A stretch of DNA of 64,000 nt from Mangrovibacterium diazotrophicum (GCF_003610535.1 NZ_RAPN01000001.1:2777320-2841319); one strand, 5' to 3'. Counted from the stretch's first letter, positions 37,210 through 46,645 are shown. Notes: generated from the letters alone by a model not told the origin. A program made the numbers and translations.

Positions 37210-37388
37210 ATGGTTGCCGAAAACGTATCAACCCACCCCAATCTGACCAGTCGCCTGCCCAAAGAGGATGATCCTCACAAAAAATCTCTGAAAAAAATGG
37301 ACTGAAGGTTACGGAAGAAACCATGAACGAAGCCCCGTTAGTAGAAGTAAAGAAAGAAGAAGACTACAGCCGCTTTATGCTACAGTAA
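37210..37388 (+). pseudogene. Small ORF split by a one-base shift in an A6 run
   Basis: The plus strand encodes 'MVAENVSTHPNLTSRLPKED' and on to 'DPHKK', then runs into a stop at 37303. In the next frame an open stretch reads 'SEKNGLKVTEETMNEAPLVE' and on to a stop at 37388. Adding a single A to the A6 run at 37279-37284 would join the two into one 59-residue charged protein. This could be a decayed small gene, a sequencing error, or a slippery site. The product has no signal, membrane segment or family I recognise. Confidence is low because short ORFs can look open by chance. Confidence 0.4.
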
Positions 37389-37501
37389 ATTCGACTAAAC
37401 AAAAAAATTATGATTGAGGGTTTCACTTAAAGTGACCCCCTCAATAAATCTCAGAAATTCTGTAAATACAACGAAGTACCACCATGGTCATCCTTCGAAA
37501 C

Positions 37502-37535
37502 AAAAAAGCCACCCCCGAAACGGAGATGGCCTTTT
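37502..37535 (-). terminator. Terminator of the mutA-mutB operon
   Basis: Minus-strand AAAAGGCCAtC...GgTGGCTTTTTTG hairpin with an inner CCG/CGG pairing, 55 nt after the mutB stop. Confidence 0.7.
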
Positions 37536-37553
37536 GATATGGTGAGTTGATTT

Positions 37554-37571
37554 ACTCGTTACTCAAAACTC
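37554..37571. repeat. ACTC-type dispersed repeat, copy 1
   Basis: ACTCGTTACTCAAAACTC just after the mutB stop codon. Variants of the same ACTCnnn pattern occur at 39784-39814 and 58381-58419, in each case at a gene border. Confidence 0.5.
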
Positions 37572-37590
37572 AAGTCTTGCGACTAAGGTT

Positions 37591-39744
37591 CTATTCTTCG
37601 TGCGCAGCAATCAAAACCTCAAGGATTTTCTTACCGGCAGCAGCAACGCTGGTACCAGGTCCGAAGATCGCTACAACGCCTGCATCGTACAGGTATTTGT
37701 AGTCCTGAGCAGGAATTACACCACCGGCTATAACCATGATGTCTTCACGACCCAGTTTCTTCAGTTCTTCGATAACAGCAGGAACCAATGTTTTGTGACC
37801 TGCAGCCAAGGAAGAAACACCCATTACGTGAACATCGTTTTCAACCGCTTGTTTGGCAGCTTCTTCCGGAGTTTGGAACAATGGTCCCATATCAACGTCG
37901 AAACCAAGGTCGGCATAACCGGTTGCTACTACTTTAGCACCACGGTCGTGTCCGTCCTGACCCATTTTAGCGATCATGATACGAGGTTGACGGCCTTCCA
38001 ACTCAGCGAATTTCTTCGCCAAATCCTGAGCTTCCTGGAAGGTAGCATCGTTTTTGCTTTCTGATGAATACACGCCTGAAATAGTTCTGATTACAGCTTT
38101 ATAACGTCCGCAAACTTTTTCGCAGGCGTCAGAAATCTCACCTAATGAAGCACGTTTTTGTGCAGCTTTTACAGAGAGGTCAAGCAGGTTGCCTTCGCCG
38201 GTTTCGGCACATTTTGTAATGGCAGCCAATGCTTGTTGTACTTCTTCTTCGTTACGCTCAGCACGCAATTTTTTCAAACGCTCGATCTGAGACAAACGAA
38301 CAGCTGTGTTGTCGATTTCCAAAATGTCGATCGGATCTTCTTTTTCCAAGCGATATTTGTTAACACCCACAATTGTTTGAGCTCCACTGTCGATACGTCC
38401 CTGAGTACGTGCGGCAGCTTCTTCAATACGCATTTTAGGTACACCTGTTTCGATCGCTTTAGCCATACCGCCCAGTTTTTCAACTTCTTCGATCAAGGCC
38501 CAAGCTTTCGTATAAAGATCTTTTGTCAACGCCTCAACATAGTATGAACCAGCCCATGGGTCTACGCCACGGCAGATTTCAGTTTCTTGTTGAATATACA
38601 GCTGTGTGTTACGTGCAATACGAGCAGAGAAGTCGGTTGGCAATGCAATCGCTTCATCCAACGCATTGGTGTGCAATGATTGCGTATGACCCAAAGCTGC
38701 AGCCATCGCTTCGATTGCTGTACGACCAACGTTGTTGAACGGATCTTGCTCGGTCAACGACCAACCTGACGTTTGCGAGTGCGTACGCAAAGCCATTGAT
38801 TTTGGGTTTTTCGGGTTGAACTGTTTCACCAATTTCGCCCAGATCATACGTGCGGCACGCATTTTGGCGATTTCCATGAAGTGGTTCATACCAATAGCCC
38901 AGAAGAATGACAAACGAGGTGCGAAAGCGTCGATGTCGATTCCGGCGTTGATACCTGTACGGATATAATCCAAACCGTCAGCCAGGGTGTAAGCCATTTC
39001 AATGTCGGCAGTTGCACCGGCTTCCTGCATGTGGTAACCCGAGATAGAAATTGAGTTGAACTTCGGCATATGCTGAGAAGTGAACTCGAAGATATCAGCG
39101 ATGATTTTCATTGAGAATTCAGGTGGATAAATGTAGGTGTTACGCACCATGAACTCTTTCAAAATATCGTTTTGGATGGTACCGGCCAACTGATCCAAAG
39201 TAGCGCCTTGTTCCAAAGCAGTAACGATGTAGAACGCCATTACCGGCAATACACCACCGTTCATTGTCATCGAAACTGACATTTTATCCAATGGAATCTG
39301 GTCGAACAGGATTTTCATATCCAGGATTGAGTCGATTGCCACACCGGCTTTACCAACATCACCCACTACACGAGGGTGGTCTGAGTCGTAACCACGGTGA
39401 GTTGCCAAGTCGAAAGCGACAGAAAGACCTTTCTGACCGGCAGCCAGGTTACGGCGGTAGAATGCGTTTGACTCTTCAGCAGTTGAGAACCCTGCGTACT
39501 GACGGATGGTCCAGGGACGCAAAGGATACATGGCTGAATAAGGTCCGCGAAGGAATGGTGGCAAACCTGAAGCATAATTCAAATGCTCCATGCCTTCCAA
39601 ATCTTCTTTGGTGTAAACCGGTTTCACCGGGATTTGCTCCGGAGTGACCCAGTTTTTTTCAATTTTGTGTTCAGCAGCCCACTCGCTGGCCTTTTTCTGC
39701 GCAGTAGTAGACTTTATATCTATATTCTTGAAATTCGGTTTCAT
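37591..39744 (-). CDS. mutB: Methylmalonyl-CoA mutase large (catalytic) subunit
   Basis: 717 residues. Interconverts succinyl-CoA and methylmalonyl-CoA with adenosylcobalamin, a step of propionate formation or use. The N-terminal TIM barrel binds CoA ('[18 protein letters not shown]', '[19 protein letters not shown]'-type blocks) and the C-terminal Rossmann-like domain has the cobalamin motif D597-x-H599-x-x-G602 in 'GQDGHDRG', with His599 as the lower axial ligand. It is the second gene of the operon, 66 nt after mutA. No epimerase or MeaB-type chaperone gene lies next to it. Confidence 0.97.
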   Translation of the reverse strand: MKPNFKNIDIKSTTAQKKASEWAAEHKIEKNWVTPEQIPVKPVYTKEDLEGMEHLNYASGLPPFLRGPYSAMYPLRPWTIRQYAGFSTAEESNAFYRRNLAAGQKGLSVAFDLATHRGYDSDHPRVVGDVGKAGVAIDSILDMKILFDQIPLDKMSVSMTMNGGVLPVMAFYIVTALEQGATLDQLAGTIQNDILKEFMVRNTYIYPPEFSMKIIADIFEFTSQHMPKFNSISISGYHMQEAGATADIEMAYTLADGLDYIRTGINAGIDIDAFAPRLSFFWAIGMNHFMEIAKMRAARMIWAKLVKQFNPKNPKSMALRTHSQTSGWSLTEQDPFNNVGRTAIEAMAAALGHTQSLHTNALDEAIALPTDFSARIARNTQLYIQQETEICRGVDPWAGSYYVEALTKDLYTKAWALIEEVEKLGGMAKAIETGVPKMRIEEAAARTQGRIDSGAQTIVGVNKYRLEKEDPIDILEIDNTAVRLSQIERLKKLRAERNEEEVQQALAAITKCAETGEGNLLDLSVKAAQKRASLGEISDACEKVCGRYKAVIRTISGVYSSESKNDATFQEAQDLAKKFAELEGRQPRIMIAKMGQDGHDRGAKVVATGYADLGFDVDMGPLFQTPEEAAKQAVENDVHVMGVSSLAAGHKTLVPAVIEELKKLGREDIMVIAGGVIPAQDYKYLYDAGVVAIFGPGTSVAAAGKKILEVLIAAHEE

Positions 39745-39783
39745 TATATCTGATTTTGAATTAAAGTGAATTGGTCGTCTAAT

Positions 39784-39814
39784 AACTCAATACTCGTTAC
39801 TCACGACTCATTAC
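39784..39814. repeat. ACTC-type dispersed repeat, copy 2
   Basis: ACTCAATACTCGTTACTCACG and following ACTCATTAC fill the mutA-mutB gap and touch the mutA stop codon. Shares ACTCGTTACTC with copy 1. Confidence 0.5.
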
Positions 39815-41688
39815 TTGATGCCTAACTTTGCATTGTACGCTTTCAAGTCTTCAAGCACATTGCTCTTCACGTGAATGAAGTTTTCAATGCCTTTTGCTTT
39901 TAAATCATCCATGCAAGCAGGAGCACCAGCTACAACGAAAATTCCTTCGCCTTTCATAGCATCGGAAGCAGCAGGAGCCAAGTCAGCATATTCTTCATCA
40001 GAGCTACAGATTACAACAATCTCAGCACCTGCAGCTTTAGCAGCAGCAACGCCTTCTTCAACTGTTGCGAAACCGTTATTATCTTTCACTTCGTAACCGG
40101 CAACAGCAAAGAAGTTACATGCAAACTGTGCACGGGCCTTGCGGAAAGCCAGGTTACCAATCGTCAACATGAACGCCAACGGACGTTTGCCAGCTTTAGC
40201 AAATTTGTCGGTTGCTACACGCAATTTTTCGAAAGCCATTGCACCACGATAAGGTTTCAAGGTTTCGATTTCAGCGTCTTCAGCAGTCAAGTCGGTTGCA
40301 CCGAAAACGGATTCGTCCAGGTCTTTTTCCAATTTCTCAGTGAAGTTCGGGAACTGGTTTGTACCCAAAACATTTTCGCGACGAGTTGCAATATTCATCT
40401 CGCGCTTTTGAGCCATTGCTTTAATTTCAGCTTGAATGAAGCCTTCTTTAGCAGCAGCCAGGAAACCGCCTTTTTCCTGAACAGTCAGGAATAATTTCCA
40501 GGACTCTTCAGCGATTGAAGCAGTCAACTCTTCAATATAGTATGAACCGGCACCCGGGTCAACAATTTTATCGAAGTGTGATTCTTCCTTCAGCAGCAAC
40601 TGTTGGTTGCGGGCAATACGATCAGAGAACACAGTTGTGTCTTCGTAAATCGCATTGAAAGGAAGAACTGCGATTGAGTCAACACCACCCAAAGCAGCAC
40701 TCATGGCTTCAGTTTGGGTACGCAGCATGTTCACGTATGGATCGTAAACTGTTTTGTTCCATGTTCCGGTTTCAGCATAAGCATTCATTTTGCAGCAACC
40801 GTTGCATGATACCCCGTAAGCTTTTACGATTTGAGCCCACAACATACGTGCAGCACGGAACTTGGCGATTTCCATGAAGTAGTTGGCGCTAACGCTGAAG
40901 TTGAACTTCACGTTTTTCGAAACTTGTTTGGTTTCGAGGCCAGCTTCAGTTAAAGCTGTCAGGTATCCAGCACCCTGAGCTAAAGCAAAAGCCAATTCCT
41001 GAACAGCCGATGCACCTGCAGCAGCGAAGTTTTTCGCGTTAACTGCAATTACCCGGTATTTTGGTAACTCCGCTGATTTTTCAATCAGGTGTTTTACTTG
41101 CTCTACCGAACCGTCAACGCCGTTTTTCATGCGTCCGTAAACCAGGTAGTTTCCGAATGGGTCACAAGCAACTGAAGCTACAACTTCTTTCGGATCCCAT
41201 TTGCCAGCCAAAACATAGTCGGCGAAAGCTTCAGCGATTTTTGCAGTGTAGCACTTCGCAACAAAGTTCACTTCGATCGATTCCAAACAGATGTCTTTCA
41301 ACAACACTGCCATGTCGTCTTTCGTAACATTGTTGCACTCATTAAACACAAAGCCCAACGAAGTCACACCTTTCATCAAAACGTCAAGTGCTTTCTTGTT
41401 GGCCTCTGCAAAATCTTTTACGACGATGTTCTGACGAACATACCAATCGTTGTCATTGGTCTTGTTACCACGAACAAATGGAAATTCACCCGGAAGGGTG
41501 TCCAGGTAGTCGACGGTAGCCAAGTCTTCCTGACGGTAATACGGTTGAACGGAGAAACCTTCGTTTGTCCTCCAGACCAATTTGCGGTCAAAATCAGCGC
41601 CTTTCAGGTCAGCAACAATCTTTGCTTTCCAATCTTCGCTACTGACAGGAGGAAATTCTTCAAAAAGTTTGTTATATTTTTCTGCCAT
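39811..41688 (-). CDS. mutA: Methylmalonyl-CoA mutase small subunit
   Basis: 625 residues from the ATG at 41688 ('MAEKYNKLFEEFPPVSSEDW'). It has the same two-domain plan as MutB, but its C-terminal Rossmann-like domain ('LTIGNLAFRKARAQFACNFF') lacks the DxHxxG cobalamin motif, as expected for the non-catalytic subunit of the heterodimer. It is the first gene of the operon, with a -7 box 28 nt upstream. Codon use suggests strong expression. No oddities. Confidence 0.96.
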   Translation of the reverse strand: MAEKYNKLFEEFPPVSSEDWKAKIVADLKGADFDRKLVWRTNEGFSVQPYYRQEDLATVDYLDTLPGEFPFVRGNKTNDNDWYVRQNIVVKDFAEANKKALDVLMKGVTSLGFVFNECNNVTKDDMAVLLKDICLESIEVNFVAKCYTAKIAEAFADYVLAGKWDPKEVVASVACDPFGNYLVYGRMKNGVDGSVEQVKHLIEKSAELPKYRVIAVNAKNFAAAGASAVQELAFALAQGAGYLTALTEAGLETKQVSKNVKFNFSVSANYFMEIAKFRAARMLWAQIVKAYGVSCNGCCKMNAYAETGTWNKTVYDPYVNMLRTQTEAMSAALGGVDSIAVLPFNAIYEDTTVFSDRIARNQQLLLKEESHFDKIVDPGAGSYYIEELTASIAEESWKLFLTVQEKGGFLAAAKEGFIQAEIKAMAQKREMNIATRRENVLGTNQFPNFTEKLEKDLDESVFGATDLTAEDAEIETLKPYRGAMAFEKLRVATDKFAKAGKRPLAFMLTIGNLAFRKARAQFACNFFAVAGYEVKDNNGFATVEEGVAAAKAAGAEIVVICSSDEEYADLAPAASDAMKGEGIFVVAGAPACMDDLKAKGIENFIHVKSNVLEDLKAYNAKLGIK

Positions 41689-41715
41689 AATGTAACTGTT
41701 AAGAAAATCAGTTGC

Positions 41716-41723
41716 CAAAATTA
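41716..41723 (-). promoter_or_regulatory. -7 box (TAATTTTG) of mutA-mutB
   Basis: Minus-strand TAATTTTG fits TAnnTTTG, 27 nt before the mutA ATG. A TTTG at the right -33 distance was not found. Confidence 0.45.
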
Positions 41724-42224
41724 GTGGTTTTTAAGTACACATGCCACCTCGTTTGGAAGTTTTTAACAGCTTACTAACAAAAGTCAGCGTTTGATTTTTA
41801 AGCATTTACATATCAAACTTTCTGCATACTTATTTTGCACAACTCACCCCCAACACCCCTTAACCAACCGACTGATTAGCATTTATTTAGAAAACATAAT
41901 TTAAGACAAAAAGGCCTTTTTTTGCGACATTTCGGGCGCTTTTTTAATATTAACCATTTGTTAAAACTGCACAGAACTGCCCTATTTAACCGATCTCCAT
42001 CCCCTTATTGTGACCGCACACATGCTAAGCCCATTTTTAACGAAGTGTCCTTTTCAATATTTCAGGAAGCAGCCGAACGATGAATGCTTTTTTCTTTTTG
42101 GCTTAACCGCATCAATCAATTGAATTTTCCGGGAACATCTTAAACTTTCACCAAGCAAGTTGCTGATTTGGTGCCGATCGACTATTTTTATAACCCACAA
42201 GTAAAACCGCGCCAACATCAAACT
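41724..42224. other. Noncoding gap upstream of mutA
   Basis: AT-rich space between divergent mutA and the small lipoprotein gene. It holds a perfect loopless palindrome AAAAAGGCCTTTTT at 41908-41921. I saw no cobalamin riboswitch elements (no B12-box-like GCCACTG) and no other gene. Confidence 0.4.
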
Positions 42225-42644
42225 ATGAGGCTGACTCTTCAAATAGTATCCATTCTTTTAATGAGCATTTCAATAAATGCTTGTCAAAAGATTGAGGGGC
42301 CGGCGGGCGATGTCTTCAAAACATGGGAAGTGAAAGACTTTGTTTCCATAGAAAATTCAAGCTACGCGCGCGACGAAAACAGTCCGATTTACATCTCCAT
42401 AAACGACGACCAAACCTACAACCTGCAACTGGAACAAAACACCTGCCAGGGCGAAATCCTCGGCATAACCGAACTCACAATTATTATGGAGCAGCCGGGA
42501 TGCACCAAGATGTGCTGCGAAAGTTCATTTTCCCGTCGTTTCGAGGAGCTGATTCCGTCCATTTCCATGTACAAAGTGACGGGGACAACACTGCGCCTTT
42601 ACATTAAGAATTGGGGCTTTATCGAGTGCGAACTGTCACAATAA
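42225..42644 (+). CDS. Small lipoprotein, possibly lipocalin-like
   Basis: 139 residues from the ATG at 42225, with a lipobox 'ISINAC' after a hydrophobic signal. The mature part ('FKTWEVKDFVSIENSSYARD' then 'ISINDDQTYNLQLEQN') has the start typical of small lipocalin-like or META-type beta-barrel lipoproteins: a short helix and a W, then strands with 'DQTY' turns. It contains four Cys ('CQGEILG', 'CTKMCCESSF') in the middle, and one near the end. I cannot name a function. It is followed by the alpha-oxoamine synthase gene after 186 nt, with a separate -7 box there. Confidence 0.65.
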   Translation: MRLTLQIVSILLMSISINACQKIEGPAGDVFKTWEVKDFVSIENSSYARDENSPIYISINDDQTYNLQLEQNTCQGEILGITELTIIMEQPGCTKMCCESSFSRRFEELIPSISMYKVTGTTLRLYIKNWGFIECELSQ

Positions 42645-42736
42645 AACACACTGTTGAATTATACCCGATTTCTAAAGAAATTCTAAACTCCGGCAAATTT
42701 CTTCGCACAGACTGATTCACACATTCTACTTTATTA

Positions 42737-42744
42737 TAGATTTG
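42737..42744 (+). promoter_or_regulatory. -7 box (TAGATTTG) before the alpha-oxoamine synthase gene
   Basis: TAGATTTG fits TAnnTTTG, 86 nt before the ATG at 42831. No matching -33 TTTG; weak call. Confidence 0.35.
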
Positions 42745-42830
42745 TCATACATCTTACGTATTTTCACAATCTGCGTAAGAACAGAATAGTCAACTGAAAA
42801 AGAGCCATTAATCTTTAGCAATAAACCCAA

Positions 42831-43931
42831 ATGATCACATTAGAGAGCGGCACCGGTAATTACACGACAATTGATCATACATCTTTTAACTATTTCGCAG
42901 GTAACAATTACCTCGGATTAACCAATAAGCCAGAACTGATCAACAAGGCGATTGCCGCCCTGATCAGCTATGGAACAAACTTCGCCGCTTCACGTCAGAC
43001 TACCGGCACAGCAGATATCCACCTTGGGTTGGAAGAACAGCTGGCACAGTTCAAGGGAAAAGAAGCAGCCATGGTTTTTGCATCCGGTTACCTGGGCAAC
43101 AAACTGATCATGGAATACCTGAGAGATCAGTATTCGGTGGTGCTTTTGGACAGCATGGCGCACTCGAGCATCATCGACGGAATTCCGCGCGCTGTTGAAA
43201 CCATCGACACCTATGCCCATCTAGACATGAATCAGCTGGAGGAACTACTGAAAAAATACGCCGGTAAACGAGCCTTGATTGCCAGCGATGGCTTGTTTGC
43301 CCTGACCGGTGAAATTACACCACTCGACGAAATACACCGACTGGCAGAAAAATACGACGCCCTCATTTTAGTTGACGACGCTCATGCAACCGGCGTTTTA
43401 GGAGAAAACGGACGTGGAACACAGGAATATTATCATTTGGAAAACTCACCACGTATCTTCCAGTCCGAAACCATGAGTAAAGCTTTGGGTGCCTACGGAG
43501 GCTTCGTTGCTGGATCGGAAGAGATGATTAGCGCTATCCGCAAGAAGTCGGCTTTCTACGGAGCTTCTACCTCATTGCCTCCCGCTTTGGTAGCAACCGG
43601 GGCGGCTGCACTAAGCTACCTCGCCGAGCATGTCGACCTGAAGAGCAAGCTCGTATCCAACATCCGCTATGTGAAAATCGGCATGAAGCAAATCGGACTG
43701 GAAACTTCAGATGCAGAAACACCCATTTGCCCGGTCTTTTGCAGCAGCCAAGCCGAAGCAAAGCGTTTGTCCGATTTTTTGATGGAAAACCAAATTATAG
43801 CGCCGGCAGTGGACTACCCGGTTAAAACCGGGAAGTTTATCGTGCGTATCACAGTCTCGGCTGCACACACCGCAGAGCAACTAAGCCACTTGATCAACAC
43901 CTTAAAAATATGGAACGATGGAAGGAACTAA
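42831..43931 (+). CDS. Alpha-oxoamine synthase family PLP enzyme (BioF/KBL-like)
   Basis: A 366-residue PLP enzyme of the group that condenses an amino acid with an acyl-CoA (8-amino-7-oxononanoate synthase, aminoketobutyrate CoA ligase, serine palmitoyltransferase). 'FAASRQTTGT' (51-60), 'VDDAHATGVLG' (181-191) and the Schiff-base Lys217 in 'SETMSKALGAYGGF' are intact. It is shorter than typical members at the N-terminus by about 25 residues. The substrate cannot be read. It overlaps the dipeptide epimerase gene by 14 nt, so the two are translationally coupled; no other biotin or glycine-metabolism gene is near. A link to Ala/Glu peptide metabolism is inferred from this. Confidence 0.85.
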   Translation: MITLESGTGNYTTIDHTSFNYFAGNNYLGLTNKPELINKAIAALISYGTNFAASRQTTGTADIHLGLEEQLAQFKGKEAAMVFASGYLGNKLIMEYLRDQYSVVLLDSMAHSSIIDGIPRAVETIDTYAHLDMNQLEELLKKYAGKRALIASDGLFALTGEITPLDEIHRLAEKYDALILVDDAHATGVLGENGRGTQEYYHLENSPRIFQSETMSKALGAYGGFVAGSEEMISAIRKKSAFYGASTSLPPALVATGAAALSYLAEHVDLKSKLVSNIRYVKIGMKQIGLETSDAETPICPVFCSSQAEAKRLSDFLMENQIIAPAVDYPVKTGKFIVRITVSAAHTAEQLSHLINTLKIWNDGRN

Positions 43932-44994
43932 AATAATTGATGTCACCATTTCTCCGCTCAACATTGCACTGGACGCACCCTTCACCATTGCAACAGGCGC
44001 AAAGTACCAGATTGAAAATGTACTGATCACCCTGAAGCTTGAAAATGGCATCGAGGGTTTCGGCGAAGCAGCACCACTGGAACCCGTAAACGGTGAAAAC
44101 CAGGGAACCGCATTAGCGACGCTGGAAAGCTGCAAAGAATACTTGAAAGGCAAAGATGCCGCCGATTACCGCCAGATCTCTAAGCACCTGAAAAGTGTAT
44201 TTTGGGCGCAAGTTACTGCACGCTGCGCCATTGAAATGGCGCTGATCGACGCGTTCACCAAAACCTTGAATATTCCGCTTTACCGTTTCCTGGGTGGAGC
44301 CGAAAACAAAATAGAAACAGATTACACCATTGATATTGTCTCGCCGAAGACAGCAAGAAAGAATGCTACTTTTCTGGCCGCAAAAGGGTACAGAACACTC
44401 AAAACCAAAGTCGGCAAAAGCTTAAAAGATGATGTTGCCCGAGTTGTGGCGATTAAAGAGGGCGCTCCTGATTGCAAAATTATGCTGGATGCCAACCAGG
44501 GCTACAAACCGGCTGATGCCATTCATTTCCTCGAGTTGTTGGAGGAAAACGGCGTTCGCCCGGAACTGTTTGAACAACCGGTCGTGAAATACGACTTAAA
44601 AGGAATGAAACGGGTAAAGGATAGCACATCGGTGCCCATTGCTGCCGACGAAAGCGTCTTTACGGCCGCGGACGCCATGGCGGTTGCCGAAGCTAATTGC
44701 GCCGATTTCATCAACATCAAACTCATGAAATCCGGAATTGTGGAAGCACTCGATATCGCAGCCATTGCCCGCAGTGCCAACATGGGGCTCATGATTGGCT
44801 GCATGCTGGAAAGCAAATTGGGACTCGGCACCTCTGTACATTTTGCCGCTGGTTTGGGCGGCTTCAGTTTTATTGATTTAGATCCGCACATCGACCCGAC
44901 CAGAGAACCATTTAACGGTGGCCCCGATTTCGCCGATCCGTTTTACACGCTTACCTCAGCACCCGGAATTGGTGTAACAAAGAAACTATCTTGA
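43918..44994 (+). CDS. Dipeptide epimerase (L-Ala-D/L-Glu epimerase type)
   Basis: A 358-residue enolase-superfamily enzyme. Active-site residues are all present: Lys162 and Lys164 of the KxK motif, metal ligands Asp191, Glu219 and Asp244 ('DANQGY', 'FEQPV', 'AADESV'), and Lys268 in 'NIKLMKSG'. The family epimerises L-Ala-D-Glu from murein to L-Ala-L-Glu, letting it be degraded as an amino-acid source; related branches act on other dipeptides. Its ATG lies inside the end of the alpha-oxoamine synthase gene. Followed by a terminator and then mpl, another murein-recycling gene, which supports the Ala-Glu specificity. Confidence 0.9.
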   Translation: MEGTKIIDVTISPLNIALDAPFTIATGAKYQIENVLITLKLENGIEGFGEAAPLEPVNGENQGTALATLESCKEYLKGKDAADYRQISKHLKSVFWAQVTARCAIEMALIDAFTKTLNIPLYRFLGGAENKIETDYTIDIVSPKTARKNATFLAAKGYRTLKTKVGKSLKDDVARVVAIKEGAPDCKIMLDANQGYKPADAIHFLELLEENGVRPELFEQPVVKYDLKGMKRVKDSTSVPIAADESVFTAADAMAVAEANCADFINIKLMKSGIVEALDIAAIARSANMGLMIGCMLESKLGLGTSVHFAAGLGGFSFIDLDPHIDPTREPFNGGPDFADPFYTLTSAPGIGVTKKLS

Positions 44995-45024
44995 TTTTGT
45001 AAGAGAACAAACAACTTCAACCTG

Positions 45025-45058
45025 AGAGCCGGACTTCACAAGCCCGGCTTTTCTTTTC
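45025..45058 (+). terminator. Terminator of the oxoamine synthase-epimerase operon
   Basis: AGCCGG-loop-CCGGCT followed by TTTCTTTTCC, 30 nt after the epimerase stop. Confidence 0.8.
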
Positions 45059-45124
45059 CGCTGCAAAAGTCAACTCTGCATTCGCGAAGCATCATCCGGA
45101 ATATCTAATTTTAAACTGAATGTT

Positions 45125-45132
45125 TATCTTTG
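45125..45132 (+). promoter_or_regulatory. -7 box (TATCTTTG) of mpl
   Basis: TATCTTTG fits TAnnTTTG and lies 23 nt before the ATG at 45156. It overlaps the first codons of an upstream in-frame ATG (45120), which argues that the later ATG is the true start. Confidence 0.5.
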
Positions 45133-45155
45133 AATCGTTAGCAAAAACGAAACAT

Positions 45156-46541
45156 ATGCGCATTCATTTTATTGCCATTGGTGGAAGTGCGATGCACAAC
45201 CTCGCCATCGCCCTGCATAAAAAAGGGTTTGAAGTTACCGGAAGTGATGATGAAATTTTTGAGCCGTCAAAAGGCAGACTGCAACAATACGGCCTGCTGC
45301 CAGCAGAGTTTGGCTGGTACCCCGAGAAACTGACTCAGGAAATTGATGCGATCATTTTAGGGATGCACGCCCGAGCGGACAACCCTGAATTGTTACGAGC
45401 ACAGGAAATGGGCCTCAAAATTTATTCGTATCCGGAATACCTGTACGAGCAAACAAAAGATAAAATCCGAGTAGTGATTGGTGGCTCGCATGGTAAAACA
45501 TCGATCACCTCCATGATTATGCATGTTTTGAAAACCAACCGGGTTGAATTCGACTACATGGTTGGCGCAAAACTGGAAGGATTTGACACCATGGTTTCGT
45601 TGAGCCACGAGAGCAATATCGCCGTTTTCGAAGGAGACGAATACCTATCATCACCGATCGATCGTCGGCCCAAGTTTCACTTGTACCACCCGAACATTGC
45701 CCTGTTGAGCGGCATTGCCTGGGACCACATCAACGTATTCCCGACATTCGAGAACTACGTAGACCAGTTTCGTCAATTCGTGGATCTGATTGAAAAAGAC
45801 GGTTCGCTGTTCTATTTTGAAGGTGATGAAAATTTGCAGGATATAGCCATGCGCATCCGCACCGACGTTACTGCACAGGAATACCGGGAACACTCGTCGG
45901 TTGTTGAAAATGGGGTAACTTACCTCACACACGGTGACCACAAAACCAAATTACAGGTATTTGGCGACCACAACCTGCAAAACATTGCCGGAGCAAAATT
46001 GGTCTGCAATAAACTAGGAATCAGCGACGACAAATTCTACATGGCGATGGGCTCGTTTAAAGGCGCCGCACGCCGACTGGAAATCCTCGCCGAAAATGAT
46101 AGTTGTACCGTATTTTACGATTTTGCGCACTCGCCCTCGAAACTGAAAGCAACCACCGGAGCGGTTAAAAAGCAGTTCGACGACCGCAAGCTTGTTGCCG
46201 TGATGGAGCTTCACACCTTCAGCTCGTTGAAAAAAGAGTTTTTGCCACACTACGAGAATTGCATGGAAGCTGCCGACGAAGCATTTGTCTACTTCGACCC
46301 GCATACAATCGAACACAAACGGCTGGAGCCGATTAGCGCCGAACAAGTTGCCGAAGCTTTCGCCACAGAAGGTTTGCAGGTATTTACCGATTCCGACAAG
46401 TTGTTTCAAGAATTGCGCTCGAAAAGCTGGGAGCAAAGCAATCTGCTGATCATGACATCCGGGAACTTCTCGGGGAAAAATGTGACAGAGATTGCCAGCG
46501 AAATCTGCAACCACTCAGTTCAACTGTCCAACGATAGATAG
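45156..46541 (+). CDS. mpl: UDP-N-acetylmuramate:tripeptide ligase Mpl
   Basis: 461 residues from the ATG giving 'MRIHFIAIGGSAMHNLAIAL', the usual Mpl start. Mpl joins recovered murein tripeptide (L-Ala-D-Glu-meso-diaminopimelate) to UDP-MurNAc, feeding it back to cell wall synthesis. It has the three-domain Mur ligase plan: UDP-sugar domain with the Rossmann 'IGGSAMH', ATP domain with P-loop 'GSHGKTS' (110-116) and Mg-binding 'FEGDEYLSSP', and a C-terminal domain ('FYDFAHSPSKLKA'). The 'GGSAMHNLA' start separates it from MurC. The murein dipeptide epimerase gene lies directly upstream. A 12-codon longer frame exists but overlaps the promoter box. Confidence 0.93.
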   Translation: MRIHFIAIGGSAMHNLAIALHKKGFEVTGSDDEIFEPSKGRLQQYGLLPAEFGWYPEKLTQEIDAIILGMHARADNPELLRAQEMGLKIYSYPEYLYEQTKDKIRVVIGGSHGKTSITSMIMHVLKTNRVEFDYMVGAKLEGFDTMVSLSHESNIAVFEGDEYLSSPIDRRPKFHLYHPNIALLSGIAWDHINVFPTFENYVDQFRQFVDLIEKDGSLFYFEGDENLQDIAMRIRTDVTAQEYREHSSVVENGVTYLTHGDHKTKLQVFGDHNLQNIAGAKLVCNKLGISDDKFYMAMGSFKGAARRLEILAENDSCTVFYDFAHSPSKLKATTGAVKKQFDDRKLVAVMELHTFSSLKKEFLPHYENCMEAADEAFVYFDPHTIEHKRLEPISAEQVAEAFATEGLQVFTDSDKLFQELRSKSWEQSNLLIMTSGNFSGKNVTEIASEICNHSVQLSNDR

Positions 46542-46569
46542 TCCGGACTAAAAACGGAAGAAAAATATA

Positions 46570-46616
46570 AAAGATGGATTCTTGGCCTCAAGTGGCTTTG
46601 AATCCATCTTTCTTTT
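46570..46616. terminator. Bidirectional terminator after mpl
   Basis: AAGATGGATTC and GAATCCATCTT form an 11-bp perfect stem around an 18-nt loop, with T-rich ends on both strands, between mpl (+) and the Gly-rich lipoprotein gene (-). Confidence 0.8.
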
Positions 46617-46645
46617 ATCAGGAATTCATGAAATGTGTCTATGAA

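Larger units (their letters stand above)
36926..37590. other. Gene-poor gap upstream of mutB's 3' end
   Basis: About 660 nt with no intact gene. It contains the possible frameshifted small ORF at 37210-37388, a terminator at 37502-37535 and an ACTC-type repeat at 37554-37571. A 70-codon minus-strand ORF (36983-37195) has no supporting features. Confidence 0.45.

Noticed and set aside
41716-42224. Possible cobalamin riboswitch upstream of mutA
   Set aside because: No B12-box-like sequence or extended paired structure was seen; mutAB is a cobalamin user, not a transport or synthesis gene.
43918-44994. Reading the dipeptide epimerase as a second MenC
   Set aside because: A better menC (57277-58302) lies in the men cluster, and this gene has the KTK motif and murein-recycling context of Ala-Glu epimerases.
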